DNA of 16,171 nt from JACVRW01 sp035705985 (lineage in GTDB: Bacteria > Actinomycetota > Thermoleophilia > Solirubrobacterales > Thermoleophilaceae), in the NCBI GenBank assembly GCA_035705985.1, contig DASSVP010000121.1:1-16171 (forward strand). The letters are read 5' to 3'. How positions within the stretch are numbered: position 1 is the stretch's first letter; each line of letters begins with the position of its first letter. This document shows, one piece after another, positions 6,702 through 15,279 of this stretch. A model generated the notes under the pieces. That model was not told where the DNA came from, made no database searches, and was given only the letters and a program-made list of their open reading frames with translations. The translations under genes were made by a program, and so were the position numbers.

Positions 6702-8206
6702 TCCGCGTGGACCTCCTCGACGGCCGCACGCAGCGAGCCGTCGTCCACCTCGTGCCCGGGGGTCACCTCGCCTGGCGCGTCCACGAGGACGAACGGTACC
6801 CGCCCGCCGCTTCGCTTCTTGTCCCGCCTTACCAGCTCCAGCACCTCGTCCACCGTGGCGCCGGAGAACGAGCCGGGCAGCCCGCGCGCGCGCAGCAGCT
6901 CGGCCACCTCGGCGCGAAGCGGGTCGCGGCCCGACAGCCGCAGCGCCACGAGCAGGCCGATCGCCACGGCCTCACCGTGGCGGTAGCGCGTGTACCCGCT
7001 GGCGGCCTCGATCGCGTGCGCGACCGTGTGGCCGAGGTTCAGCACCTGCCGGCGGCCCGTGTCGCGCTCGTCCTCGGCGACCACGGCGAGCTTGGTGCGC
7101 AGGCAGCCGAGGATCACGCCGGCGTCCACCGCGTCGCCTTGACGCACGCGCGCCCACAGCGGCCCGCCCGCGATCAGCGCGGTCTTCACGACCTCGGCAT
7201 AGCCCGCGGCCAGTTCCTCCGGGGGCAGCGTCTCGAGCGCCGCCGGGTCGCAGATCACCGCCGAGGGCTGATGGAACGCGCCCGCGTAGTTCTTGCCCTC
7301 GGGCAGGTCCACGCCGGTCTTGCCGCCGTACGCCGAGTCCACCTGAGCCACGAGCGTCGTCGGCACCTGCACGTGCCGCATGCCGCGCTGGTAGACGGCG
7401 GCGCAGAACCCCGCCAGATCGCCCACCACGCCGCCGCCCACCGCCGCGAGCACGTCGCCCCGCTCCACACCCGCCTCGGCGAGCGCGCGAAGCACGAACT
7501 CCGCGCCGTGGATCGACTTGTGCTCCTCGCCCGCCATCACGACGATCCGCTCGTCCCCCGGGAAGGGCTGCGCGCGCGCCACGTGCTCGTCGGTCACCAC
7601 GATCCGCCGGCCGTCCGGGGGGAAGAAGAACCCGGCCTCGACCAGCCCGGGCCCCACGAACACCGGGTAGTCGCCCGAGGCCGCCGACGCCCACACGAGC
7701 CGTGTGCCCGCCGGGGCCTCCCCGAGCGCGCGCAGCGCAGGGAGCGCGCGGCGCAGGGCGTCGCGGTCCGCGGGCGGCACCACGGCGTCGGCCACCGGTT
7801 CGTAGAGCGCGGAACGGTCGCGGTGCAGCTGCTCGAAGCGGCCGCGGTCGCGCGCCAGCGGCCGCCCCTTGCCGGACGCGCGCCGCCATGCCTCATCCGG
7901 GTCCACCTCGAGATGCACGACGGTGTGCGACGCGAGCGCCTCGCGGACGCGCTCGGAGCCCACGGCGCCGCCGCCCAGAGCGACGACCTCCGCCCCCTCC
8001 GCCGCCAGCAGCTCGAGCACCACCTCCTCCTCGCGCGCACGGAAGGCGGCCTCGCCCTCGCGGTCGAAGAACGCCTCCACCGGCTCGCCGAGACGCCGTT
8101 CGAGCTCGCGGTCAGAGTCCAGCGCCTCGCAGGCCAGCTCGGCGGCGAGCGAGCGGGCGCCGGTCGACTTGCCGGCCCCCATGAAGCCCACGAGCACGAG
8201 AGCTAT
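6698..8206 (-). CDS. aroKB: Bifunctional shikimate kinase / 3-dehydroquinate synthase (fusion)
   Basis: A single open frame of 502 residues encodes two shikimate-pathway enzymes. Residues 1-165 are a shikimate kinase: P-loop GFMGAGKST (7-15), substrate aspartates D30 and D32, Arg in AAFRAREE (53-60), GGG (78-80), and the lid Arg region RPLARDRGR (115-123). Residues 168-502 are dehydroquinate synthase: NAD-binding GGGVVGD (257-263), VPTTLVAQVDSAYGGKTGV (281-299), and zinc ligands E338, H393 and H410. No stop or restart separates the domains. Similar AroKB fusions are known, for example in Thermotoga. The best start is an ATA at 8206, overlapping the aroC stop as ATAG with GGAGG 5 bases upstream. 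It gives the normal N-terminus MALVLVGFMGAGKS. Otherwise GTG at 8197 is used, 14 bases from the GGAGG. Confidence 0.93.
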   Translation of the reverse strand: MALVLVGFMGAGKSTGARSLAAELACEALDSDRELERRLGEPVEAFFDREGEAAFRAREEEVVLELLAAEGAEVVALGGGAVGSERVREALASHTVVHLEVDPDEAWRRASGKGRPLARDRGRFEQLHRDRSALYEPVADAVVPPADRDALRRALPALRALGEAPAGTRLVWASAASGDYPVFVGPGLVEAGFFFPPDGRRIVVTDEHVARAQPFPGDERIVVMAGEEHKSIHGAEFVLRALAEAGVERGDVLAAVGGGVVGDLAGFCAAVYQRGMRHVQVPTTLVAQVDSAYGGKTGVDLPEGKNYAGAFHQPSAVICDPAALETLPPEELAAGYAEVVKTALIAGGPLWARVRQGDAVDAGVILGCLRTKLAVVAEDERDTGRRQVLNLGHTVAHAIEAASGYTRYRHGEAVAIGLLVALRLSGRDPLRAEVAELLRARGLPGSFSGATVDEVLELVRRDKKRSGGRVPFVLVDAPGEVTPGHEVDDGSLRAAVEEVHAE

Positions 8207-9369
8207 GCGCGCCTCCAGCCGATGCGCTCCTCGTACGCGCGGAGCGCGCCGCGCACGTCCTCCATGTGGTCGCCGCCGAACTTCTCGCGGTAGGCCGCGG
8301 CGAGCACCAGCGCCACCATCGCCTCCCCGACCACGCCGGCAGCGGGCACCGTGCACGAATCCGTGCGCTCGCGGAGCGCCTGGGCCGGCTCCTTGGTCTC
8401 CGTGTCCACCGACCGAAGCGGCTTCGTGAGCGTCGGCAGCGGCTTCATAGCGCCGACCACCACGACCGGGTCGCCGGTCGTCATCCCACCCTCGATCCCC
8501 CCGGCGCGATTGGTCTCGCGGTTGTAGCCGCGCTCCTCGGACCAGAAGATCTCGTCATGGGCGGCCGAGCCGACCCGCTCGGCGAGCGCGAACCCGTCGC
8601 CCACCGCCACGCCCTTCAGCGCCTGGATCGACACGACCGCCTGCGCGAGCCGGCCATCGAGGCGCTCCTCCCAGGAGATGTGCGACCCGATACCGGGCAC
8701 GACGCCGAAGGCGATCACCTCGAACTCGCCGCCCAGCGACTCGTTGGCCTTCCGCGCGGCGTCGATCTCCGCCACCATCGCGTTGCTCACGTCCGAGTCG
8801 AGCGAGCGCACCGGCGACTCGTCCACGCCCTCGAAGTCGCCCGGCGCGAGCGAGTCGCGCGGCGGCGCGGCCACGGTCCCGATGCGCGTCACGTGGGAGA
8901 GCACGTGCACTCCGAGCGCGCGCAGGAACGTCTTCGCGAGCGCGCCGGCGGCCACCCGGGCGGCCGTCTCGCGCGCCGACGCCCGCTCGAGCACGTTGCG
9001 CACGTCCGTGTGCCCGTACTTCTGGATCCCCGCCAGGTCGGCGTGGCCCGGCCGTGGCAGATGCACCTCCTCGACCTCCGCGTCCACCGGCCAGGGGTTC
9101 ATCCGCTCCTCCCAGTTCTGGTAGTCGCGGTTCTCGATCCACATGGCCACCGGGCTGCCGAGCGTGCGGCCGTGGCGGACGCCGGCCGTGACCTGCGCGC
9201 GGTCCTTCTCGATCTTCATGCGCCCGCCGCGCCCGTGGCCGAGCTGGCGCCGCGCGAGGTCGGCGTCGATGTCCTCCGGGCGCAGCTCGAGGCCGGCCGG
9301 AAGGCCCTCGACTATCGCCGTGAGCCCGGGACCGTGCGACTCACCGGCGGTTACGAAGCGGAACGACAT
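8203..9369 (-). CDS. aroC: Chorismate synthase
   Basis: A 388-residue protein, full length for the family, which uses reduced FMN to convert 5-enolpyruvylshikimate 3-phosphate to chorismate. Visible signatures are GESHGPGLTAIVEGLPAG (9-26) with catalytic His12, RQLGHGRGGRM (41-51), GSPVAMWIEN (71-80), RPGHADLAGIQKYG (106-119), RNVLERASARETAARVA (124-140), and toward the C-terminus GGIEGGMTTGDP and the RTDSCTVPA segment. The ATG at 9369 is chosen because it gives the normal MSFRFVTAGESHG start; an in-frame GTG at 9378 adds only three residues. The start codon directly adjoins the base of a strong hairpin that contains the only AGGG-like ribosome-binding site. The gene heads the aroC-aroKB-aroQ-pepP-TSUP operon. 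Confidence 0.95.
   Translation of the reverse strand: MSFRFVTAGESHGPGLTAIVEGLPAGLELRPEDIDADLARRQLGHGRGGRMKIEKDRAQVTAGVRHGRTLGSPVAMWIENRDYQNWEERMNPWPVDAEVEEVHLPRPGHADLAGIQKYGHTDVRNVLERASARETAARVAAGALAKTFLRALGVHVLSHVTRIGTVAAPPRDSLAPGDFEGVDESPVRSLDSDVSNAMVAEIDAARKANESLGGEFEVIAFGVVPGIGSHISWEERLDGRLAQAVVSIQALKGVAVGDGFALAERVGSAAHDEIFWSEERGYNRETNRAGGIEGGMTTGDPVVVVGAMKPLPTLTKPLRSVDTETKEPAQALRERTDSCTVPAAGVVGEAMVALVLAAAYREKFGGDHMEDVRGALRAYEERIGWRRA
8212..8216 (-). promoter_or_regulatory. Ribosome-binding site that points to an ATA start for aroKB
   Basis: On the minus strand this reads GGAGG, inside the last codons of aroC. It stands 5 bases before the ATA at 8206 and 14 bases before the first canonical start, GTG at 8197. 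The spacing is ideal only for the ATA codon. Confidence 0.55.
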
Positions 9370-9404
9370 GGCGCCCACACCCTACAAACGAGGGTGCGGG
9401 CGCC
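9370..9404 (-). promoter_or_regulatory. Hairpin in the aroC leader / pilus-aro operon junction
   Basis: On the minus strand GGCGCCCGCACCCT, a 7-base loop CGTTTGT, and AGGGTGTGGGCGCC form a 14-position stem whose only irregularity is one G-U pair in RNA. The aroC ATG follows the last stem base with no gap. No run of T follows, so it is not a standard Rho-independent terminator. It may be a U-less terminator for the upstream pilus operon, or a leader structure that hides the AGGG ribosome-binding sequence of aroC. The sequence cannot decide between these. Confidence 0.7.
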
Positions 9405-9434
9405 AGGTTGGAGGAGGAACTACGTGGGAGGGGA

Positions 9435-10841
<1,407 letters not shown>

Positions 10842-10850
10842 GCCTTACCC

Positions 10851-11810
10851 CTATCGACGGTCCTGATGGTTGTTTGAGTCTGCGTCGGCCCCGCTGGACA
10901 CGCTCACCAGGTCGGAGAGCAGCGGGGACGCGAAGCGGCGAGCCTCGGTCGGCGTGCCGACCGCGGCGCTCGCGGTCTTGCCGCGCCGGCCGGCTGCGGC
11001 GGCGCGACCGACCCGCACCTTCCGGATCTCGTCGATCCGAAGCGTGTACGAATCACCCTCGTCGTTCGTGAACTCGTGCTCCGAGCCCGCGCCGAGGTAG
11101 AGGAATGCGCACTCGGACGCGCGCGGCTTGCAGCGGCCCTCGCCGGCGGCGTCGAGCGTCGAGTCGACCAGGAACACGGCGTTCCCGGCGTTCGGCGAGA
11201 CTCCGAGGAAGAGCAGCAGCGGCGACTCCTCACTCGGGAGCATGTCGAGTCGCTCCATGCCGCGGACGCGACGGGTGCGGTTGTTCCACTTGAAGGTCAG
11301 GTCCACCACGTACCGATACTGGGTGGTCGTAGGCGTGCCGCCGGAGCCGGTGTCGCCACCGCCCGTGGAGCCGGTGTCGCCGCCGCCCGTGGAGCCGGTG
11401 TCGCCGCCGCCTCCGATGGAGCCGGTGTCGCCGCCGGACGAGCCGGTGTCGCCACTCGGCGCGCCGGTGCCGCCGGTGCTCGGTGCGCCGGCAACCGTGG
11501 CCGAGGCGCCGTCCTCGGCGGAGCGCTTAGCGATCTTGGCCGGTGGCCGGAACGGGTTGCTTGGATCGAAGGTGTCGAGCGAGGAGCCGCGCTCGGCCGC
11601 CTCGTCGAGCTTGACGCTCGCGAGCGCCTTGAGCTCGTCGGGGTCCGGCGCGGTGCGCACCGTCGGCTCGGCGGGCGCCGGCGCGGACTGCTCGGACGGC
11701 TTCGACAGCACGACCGGCATCGCGACGAGCGCCAGCGCGAGGACGATGGCGACCGGCCACAGGCGCTTTGCGCGAAGGTCGTACCAGACGTCAAGTGCGA
11801 AGGTCTTCAT
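10851..11810 (-). CDS. Membrane-anchored type IV pilus protein in the PilP position
   Basis: A 319-residue protein with a short cytoplasmic N-terminus and one membrane helix (about 18-36), then an outward-facing region. DTFDPSNPFRPPAK (79-92) resembles the conserved DPFRP-type segment of PilP/GspC-like proteins. A low-complexity Gly/Asp/Thr/Ser linker follows (about 110-160, with GGGDTGSTGGGDTGS units). The folded C-terminal domain (165-267) contains YRYVVDLTFKWNNRTRRVRG, a two-cysteine segment (C227, C234) and YTLRIDEIRKVRV. The tail is basic and Ser-rich. The ATG at 11810 has GAGGG 6 bases upstream, overlapping the pilO stop, and the gap to pilO is 9 bp. Position after pilM-N-O is where pilP stands in Gram-negative operons. 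True homology to PilP is uncertain, and no secretin is present here to receive it. Confidence 0.6.
   Translation of the reverse strand: MKTFALDVWYDLRAKRLWPVAIVLALALVAMPVVLSKPSEQSAPAPAEPTVRTAPDPDELKALASVKLDEAAERGSSLDTFDPSNPFRPPAKIAKRSAEDGASATVAGAPSTGGTGAPSGDTGSSGGDTGSIGGGGDTGSTGGGDTGSTGGGDTGSGGTPTTTQYRYVVDLTFKWNNRTRRVRGMERLDMLPSEESPLLLFLGVSPNAGNAVFLVDSTLDAAGEGRCKPRASECAFLYLGAGSEHEFTNDEGDSYTLRIDEIRKVRVGRAAAAGRRGKTASAAVGTPTEARRFASPLLSDLVSVSSGADADSNNHQDRR
11344..11453. repeat. Minisatellite coding for the Gly/Asp/Thr/Ser linker of the PilP-like protein
   Basis: The 14-base core GAGCCGGTGTCGCC occurs five times on the plus strand, starting at 11344, 11368, 11392, 11419 and 11440. Spacings are 24, 24, 27 and 21 bases, all multiples of three, so copy-number change would keep the reading frame. 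It encodes GDTGS units on the minus strand. Confidence 0.9.
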
Positions 11811-11819
11811 CGTGGTCCC

Positions 11820-12791
11820 TCAGGGGGTCGCTGTCGCGGTCGGGGCAGGGCTGGGAGTGGAGCTCGCCGTGCTGCTCGCGGGCGTGGGCTGCGCGCCCGG
11901 GGTGGCCGGGGCGGGGCCCTGAGGCGTGGCGCCGGCAGTGACGCCCTCCGTCTTCGGCGACAGGTAGACGGTCGCCGTGATCTCAGCGCTGATCTTCGGG
12001 AAGAGCTGCGTGTCGCTCGCGAACTTGACGCCCTCGATCGTGATCAGGCGGCCGCCGACGACGACGTTGTTGTTCGCGACGCGGACGAAGCGCTTCACGT
12101 CGTGGAAGAAGTCCGCGAGGTTGAAGAAGTTCCCTACGAACTCGAGCTCGAGCGGGACCGTCTCCAGACCGGCCGGGCCGGTCGCCGCGCCCGTGGCGCT
12201 CCCGGGCACCGCGGCGCCGCCGCCGACCGGCAGGCCGCTGCCCGAGGACGTGGACGTCTGCGTGTCGCTCGAGCTGACACCGGACTGCGTGGCGGCGTCG
12301 GAGCGCTGGGCGGCGCTCTGGGCAGTGTTGTTCGCGGACTCGACGGCGCTACCCGGCGCGCTCTGCGCCGACGCGCCGCCGGCGTCAGCCGGCGTCGTGC
12401 CGTCCGCCGAGCTCGCCGGGGCCGGAGCGGGCGTCGGGGCGACCGCCGAGGCGTCGCGCTCAACGGTGGCGATGCGGGTGAAGTGAATGTCGGTGCCCTC
12501 GGCCGCACGGTCGAGCTGAACGATCAGGCTCGGCATGTCCACGCGCGAGGGGATCGCCTTGCCCAGGCGGACGATCTCCGCGTAGTCGGCTGCGAAGTCG
12601 GTCTGCGCGCCCCGGGCGAGGTTCGCCTGGGCGCGAGCCTTGTCGCGCCGCTCCGTCTGCTCGGTCAGGCTCTTGGACGCCTGCGATGCGGCCTCGCGCT
12701 TGGGCGCGAGCAGCAGGAACCAATAGCCGACCAACAGAAGGATCGGGACGATCGCGAGGGCGATCTTGCGGTCTCGCTCGCTCAGGCTCAC
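11820..12791 (-). CDS. pilO: Type IV pilus inner-membrane accessory protein PilO
   Basis: A 323-residue bitopic membrane protein. It has a short N-terminus, a membrane helix at about 10-29 (IALAIVPILLLVGYWFLLLA), and a coiled-coil-prone segment at about 31-75. The PilO-type ferredoxin-like domain is in two parts, 80-112 and 212-278. The second contains PLELEFVGNFFNLADFFHDVKRF, the most typical PilO motif. Between them lies a roughly 95-residue Ala/Ser/Thr/Pro-rich insert (115-208), and the C-terminus from 283 is another Pro/Ala/Thr tail. Both are unusual for the family. PilO pairs with PilN to form the alignment complex between PilM and the outer pilus parts. The GTG at 12791 overlaps the pilN stop as GTGA with GGAGG 6 bases upstream. 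Confidence 0.9.
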   Translation of the reverse strand: MSLSERDRKIALAIVPILLLVGYWFLLLAPKREAASQASKSLTEQTERRDKARAQANLARGAQTDFAADYAEIVRLGKAIPSRVDMPSLIVQLDRAAEGTDIHFTRIATVERDASAVAPTPAPAPASSADGTTPADAGGASAQSAPGSAVESANNTAQSAAQRSDAATQSGVSSSDTQTSTSSGSGLPVGGGAAVPGSATGAATGPAGLETVPLELEFVGNFFNLADFFHDVKRFVRVANNNVVVGGRLITIEGVKFASDTQLFPKISAEITATVYLSPKTEGVTAGATPQGPAPATPGAQPTPASSTASSTPSPAPTATATP

Positions 12792-13480
12792 GAGCCACCT
12801 CCGAGGGATGCCGGGACGCTCTGCTTCCCTCGCGGCGCCTCAGTCTGCGAGAGCGACGCGTCGAAGCTGATGACGAGGTCGAACTTGTAGTACCTGCCGC
12901 AGTTCTCGAAGCTCACTTCGCTGGACTCGCCGGGCTCCGTGCTCGACTCGTTCAGCTCGACGTCGGCCACGCGATGCATCTGTCGCATCCGGACCATCAT
13001 TCGGGCGACGTCCGATTGCTGCGGCGTGCAGCCGACCAGGTTCGCCTTCGGCTGCGGGGCGACGGGCGTCCCCGCGCTGGTCGTCGTCTCGCTACCGGCC
13101 ACCTGGCCGGTCACCGACGCGTCGGTGGACTGGAGCCAGCTGCCGCTCGGCATCACGCGCGAGAGCTCGCGCATCACGCGCTCCCAGTCGAAACGGCCGG
13201 CGGCGACGCCGCTGACCGACGCGAGACGCGTGTCCTTGATCTGCGCGAAGTTGGTGAACGAGCCGCGCTGCTTGACCTCGGCCTCCAGGCGGTCGGCCTC
13301 GGCCTTGGCGGCCGCGGCCTCGTTCTGACGCTCGGTCACCGAGTTCGCGGTCACGACGTAGGCGGCGGCCATCGCGAGCACCGTCACCAGCAGGCCGATA
13401 ACGATGTAGGCGCTGCCGGCCTGCTTGCCGCTGGCCTGCGCGCGACGCTGCTCGGTCGGGATGAGGTTGACGGCCTTCAT
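12788..13480 (-). CDS. pilN: Type IV pilus assembly protein PilN
   Basis: A 230-residue bitopic membrane protein. The cytoplasmic N-terminus MKAVNLIPTEQRR contains the VNLIP peptide that docks into PilM in characterised systems. A membrane helix follows at about 23-45, then a coiled-coil segment (49-72, Ala/Glu-rich), and an outer domain of ferredoxin-like type (about 97-210). Two cysteines, C151 and C194, lie in the outer domain and could form a disulfide. Residues 126-148 are a Thr/Pro-rich insert. The ATG at 13480 overlaps the pilM stop as ATGA with GGGAG just upstream, so the start is clear. Confidence 0.92.
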   Translation of the reverse strand: MKAVNLIPTEQRRAQASGKQAGSAYIVIGLLVTVLAMAAAYVVTANSVTERQNEAAAAKAEADRLEAEVKQRGSFTNFAQIKDTRLASVSGVAAGRFDWERVMRELSRVMPSGSWLQSTDASVTGQVAGSETTTSAGTPVAPQPKANLVGCTPQQSDVARMMVRMRQMHRVADVELNESSTEPGESSEVSFENCGRYYKFDLVISFDASLSQTEAPRGKQSVPASLGGGS

Positions 13481-14409
13481 GCCGCCGCTCCCATCGCGAG
13501 ACCCGCGGCGAGCGTGAAGCGGTGTGGATCCTGGTCGCCGGCGAGCCCGGCGGGCTCGAGCAGGCCGAGCGGCGCGGCGACCGTGGTCGGAAGACCCAGG
13601 TGGACGCCGAGGCTCTCGACGAGCTCGGCGTCGCTCGAGCCGGGACCGGAAAGGACAACCTCGCCGACCGGGCGGGCGTCGGGCTGCGTCATGTAGTAGT
13701 CGATCGACAGCCGCACCTCGTCCGCGAGCCGGGAGGCCGCGTCGGCCTCGTCCCAGACGGCTGCAAGCGGACGCGTGAAGAAGCAGTTGGTTCCCACTGC
13801 GATCGCGAGGTTGCTCACACCGGCCAGGTGACAGAAGACGCGCGCGCCCGCCTCGGGGTCGTCCTGCGAGGGCCCCGCGAGAACGCGGACCAGTGCGAAC
13901 GCGTCGAGGTCGACGCCCTCGGGCTTCAGCCCCGCCTTCTTTGCCGCCTCGAGCAGGCCCTCGATCATCGAGCGGCGCGCGGCCACGACGACGACCTGCA
14001 TCCGCGCGGCGCCGTCGGGCCCCTGCGTGTAACCGGCGGTCTGATGGTCGAGCACCGCCTCGTCGAGTGGCATCGCGATGGCCTCGGCAGCCTGGTAGCG
14101 CACGGCGGCGTCGCGCTGCGCTGCATCCTCGATGCGCGGCAGCTCGATCACGCGGACGACGATCTGCTGATTCGAGACGCCGAGGCGAACGGACTTCGGC
14201 AGGCCGGACTCGGCGACGAACGCGCGAAGCACCTCGGCGAGGTTGTCGCGGTTCACCACCTCGCCCTCGGTGACGAGGCCGTTGGGCAGCTCGCGGCTTG
14301 CGACGCGCACGACGCGTCGACCGTCGACCTGGGCGGCGGCGATGTAGCGGCCGTCGATATCGAGACCGACGCCGCCCCTTACGGAGCTCTTGCGGAGGGA
14401 GAGGGCCAT
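13477..14409 (-). CDS. pilM: Type IV pilus assembly protein PilM (actin-like ATPase fold)
   Basis: A 310-residue soluble protein of the FtsA/PilM actin-like family, which sits on the cytoplasmic face and binds the PilN tail. It has VGLDIDGRYIAAAQV (14-28) as the first phosphate-binding strand pair. It also has VVRVIELPRI (84-93), the helix AAKKAGLKPEGVDLDAFALVR (155-175), ARVFCHLAGVSNLAIAVGTNCFFTRPL (189-215) where the usual Asp of the second phosphate motif is replaced by His194, and VVLSGPGSSDAEL (251-263) as the adenosine-region motif. It is about 40 residues shorter than typical PilM. The ATG at 14409 is the first start after the 107-bp gap following pilD. It begins the overlapping pilM-pilN-pilO run. 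Confidence 0.92.
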   Translation of the reverse strand: MALSLRKSSVRGGVGLDIDGRYIAAAQVDGRRVVRVASRELPNGLVTEGEVVNRDNLAEVLRAFVAESGLPKSVRLGVSNQQIVVRVIELPRIEDAAQRDAAVRYQAAEAIAMPLDEAVLDHQTAGYTQGPDGAARMQVVVVAARRSMIEGLLEAAKKAGLKPEGVDLDAFALVRVLAGPSQDDPEAGARVFCHLAGVSNLAIAVGTNCFFTRPLAAVWDEADAASRLADEVRLSIDYYMTQPDARPVGEVVLSGPGSSDAELVESLGVHLGLPTTVAAPLGLLEPAGLAGDQDPHRFTLAAGLAMGAAA

Positions 14410-14516
14410 GGGCGTTCCATCCGGGTATCGGCGATCCCGTGGACGGCCTTAAGGGAGAACCGTGAATGTCCAGATCGGCTGGACGCGCGCCCCGGCCGGC
14501 CCCGCGGCGAAGGCGT
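14410..14516 (-). promoter_or_regulatory. 107-bp spacer between pilD and pilM with two small dyads
   Basis: This is the only sizeable gap inside the pilus locus. It contains a GTCCAG-N5-CTGGAC dyad (14468-14484) and, next to the pilM ribosome-binding region, CGGGTATCGGCGATCCCG (14422-14439), which pairs GGG(T)ATC with GATCCC. No T-run follows either dyad, and no convincing -35/-10 pair was found. It may hold a promoter or an operator for pilMNO, but this is not shown. I saw no resemblance to the cyclic-di-GMP riboswitch core. Confidence 0.35.
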
Positions 14517-15272
14517 TCAGGACAGGAAATTCTCGTCGTAGAAGTCGATCAGCTCGGGCCCCGCGAGCACGCCGACGACCCCCCCGAACGCCAGGAACAC
14601 ACCGAACGGAATCGCCTTCTTGCGCGCGGAGGCGCCCTCGCGCGCGAGGATGACAAGGCCAACGAGCGAGCCGCTCAGGAAGGCGACGAGCAGCGCGGGA
14701 ATCACTGCCAGGCCGAGGAAGAGCCCCATCGCGCCCGCGAGCTTGACGTCGCCCATGCCCATGCCGGCGGGGTAGGCGAGCACCGCCGCGAGCAGAAACG
14801 CGAAGGCTCCGGCGCCCGCAGCCAAGTGCTCTACGAGGTCCGAGCGATCCACGAGCAGCGTCGCTACCACCCCGTACGCCGCGAGCGGATAGACGATCTT
14901 GTTCGGGAGCAGCTTGTGGTCGTAGTCGATCCCTGCCAGCGCGATCAGCGCCGCGACGAACGGCAGCTCGAGCACGAGGTCGTCGTCGAAGCCGCGAACG
15001 AGTACCACCGCGACGAACGCGAGCGCGGTGAGCAGCTCGATGCCCGGGTAGCGCGGCGAGATCCGCGTGCCGCAGCGCCGGCAGCGCCCGCGCAGCACAA
15101 GCCATGAGACGAGCGGAACGTTGTCGTAGCCGGCGATCTGCGCGCCGCACCCCGGACAGCGCGACCTCGGCTTCACCACGGACTCGCCCCGCGGCAGCCG
15201 GTGGATCACGACGTTCAGGAAGCTGCCGACGACCGCGCCCACGACGCCCGTCAGCACGACGGCGGCGGCTAT
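14517..15272 (-). CDS. pilD: Prepilin peptidase (type IV leader peptidase)
   Basis: A 251-residue polytopic membrane protein that cleaves, and in many cases N-methylates, type IV prepilins. Numbered from the ATA start: GSFLNVVIHRLPRG (16-29), two zinc-type cysteine pairs CPGC (39-42) and CRRC (64-67) in the cytoplasmic methyltransferase-associated domain, and the catalytic aspartates in GIDYDHKLLPN (114-124, D116/D118) and GMGMGD (170-175, D175). About seven or eight membrane helices follow the usual layout. The only canonical start is GTG at 15257, which lies 22 bases from the GGGAGG ribosome-binding site. An ATA at 15272 lies 7 bases from it and gives a longer first helix, so the ATA is proposed with caution. 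The gene begins 30 bp after the PilX-like gene and ends 107 bp before pilM. Confidence 0.9.
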   Translation of the reverse strand: MAAAVVLTGVVGAVVGSFLNVVIHRLPRGESVVKPRSRCPGCGAQIAGYDNVPLVSWLVLRGRCRRCGTRISPRYPGIELLTALAFVAVVLVRGFDDDLVLELPFVAALIALAGIDYDHKLLPNKIVYPLAAYGVVATLLVDRSDLVEHLAAGAGAFAFLLAAVLAYPAGMGMGDVKLAGAMGLFLGLAVIPALLVAFLSGSLVGLVILAREGASARKKAIPFGVFLAFGGVVGVLAGPELIDFYDENFLS

Positions 15273-15279
15273 CGGCGTG

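Noticed and set aside
6679..8293. Long plus-strand open frames opposite aroKB
   Set aside because: The minus strand encodes complete enzyme motifs; the plus frames are extreme Arg/Pro-rich shadows.
8207..8356. Extending aroKB to the GTG at 8356
   Set aside because: It would overlap 50 codons of aroC and add an Arg/Gly-rich non-conserved N-terminus before the kinase strand.
11344..11453. Possible CRISPR-like repeats
   Set aside because: The units are tandem, in frame and code for a Gly/Asp/Thr/Ser linker, with no unique spacers.
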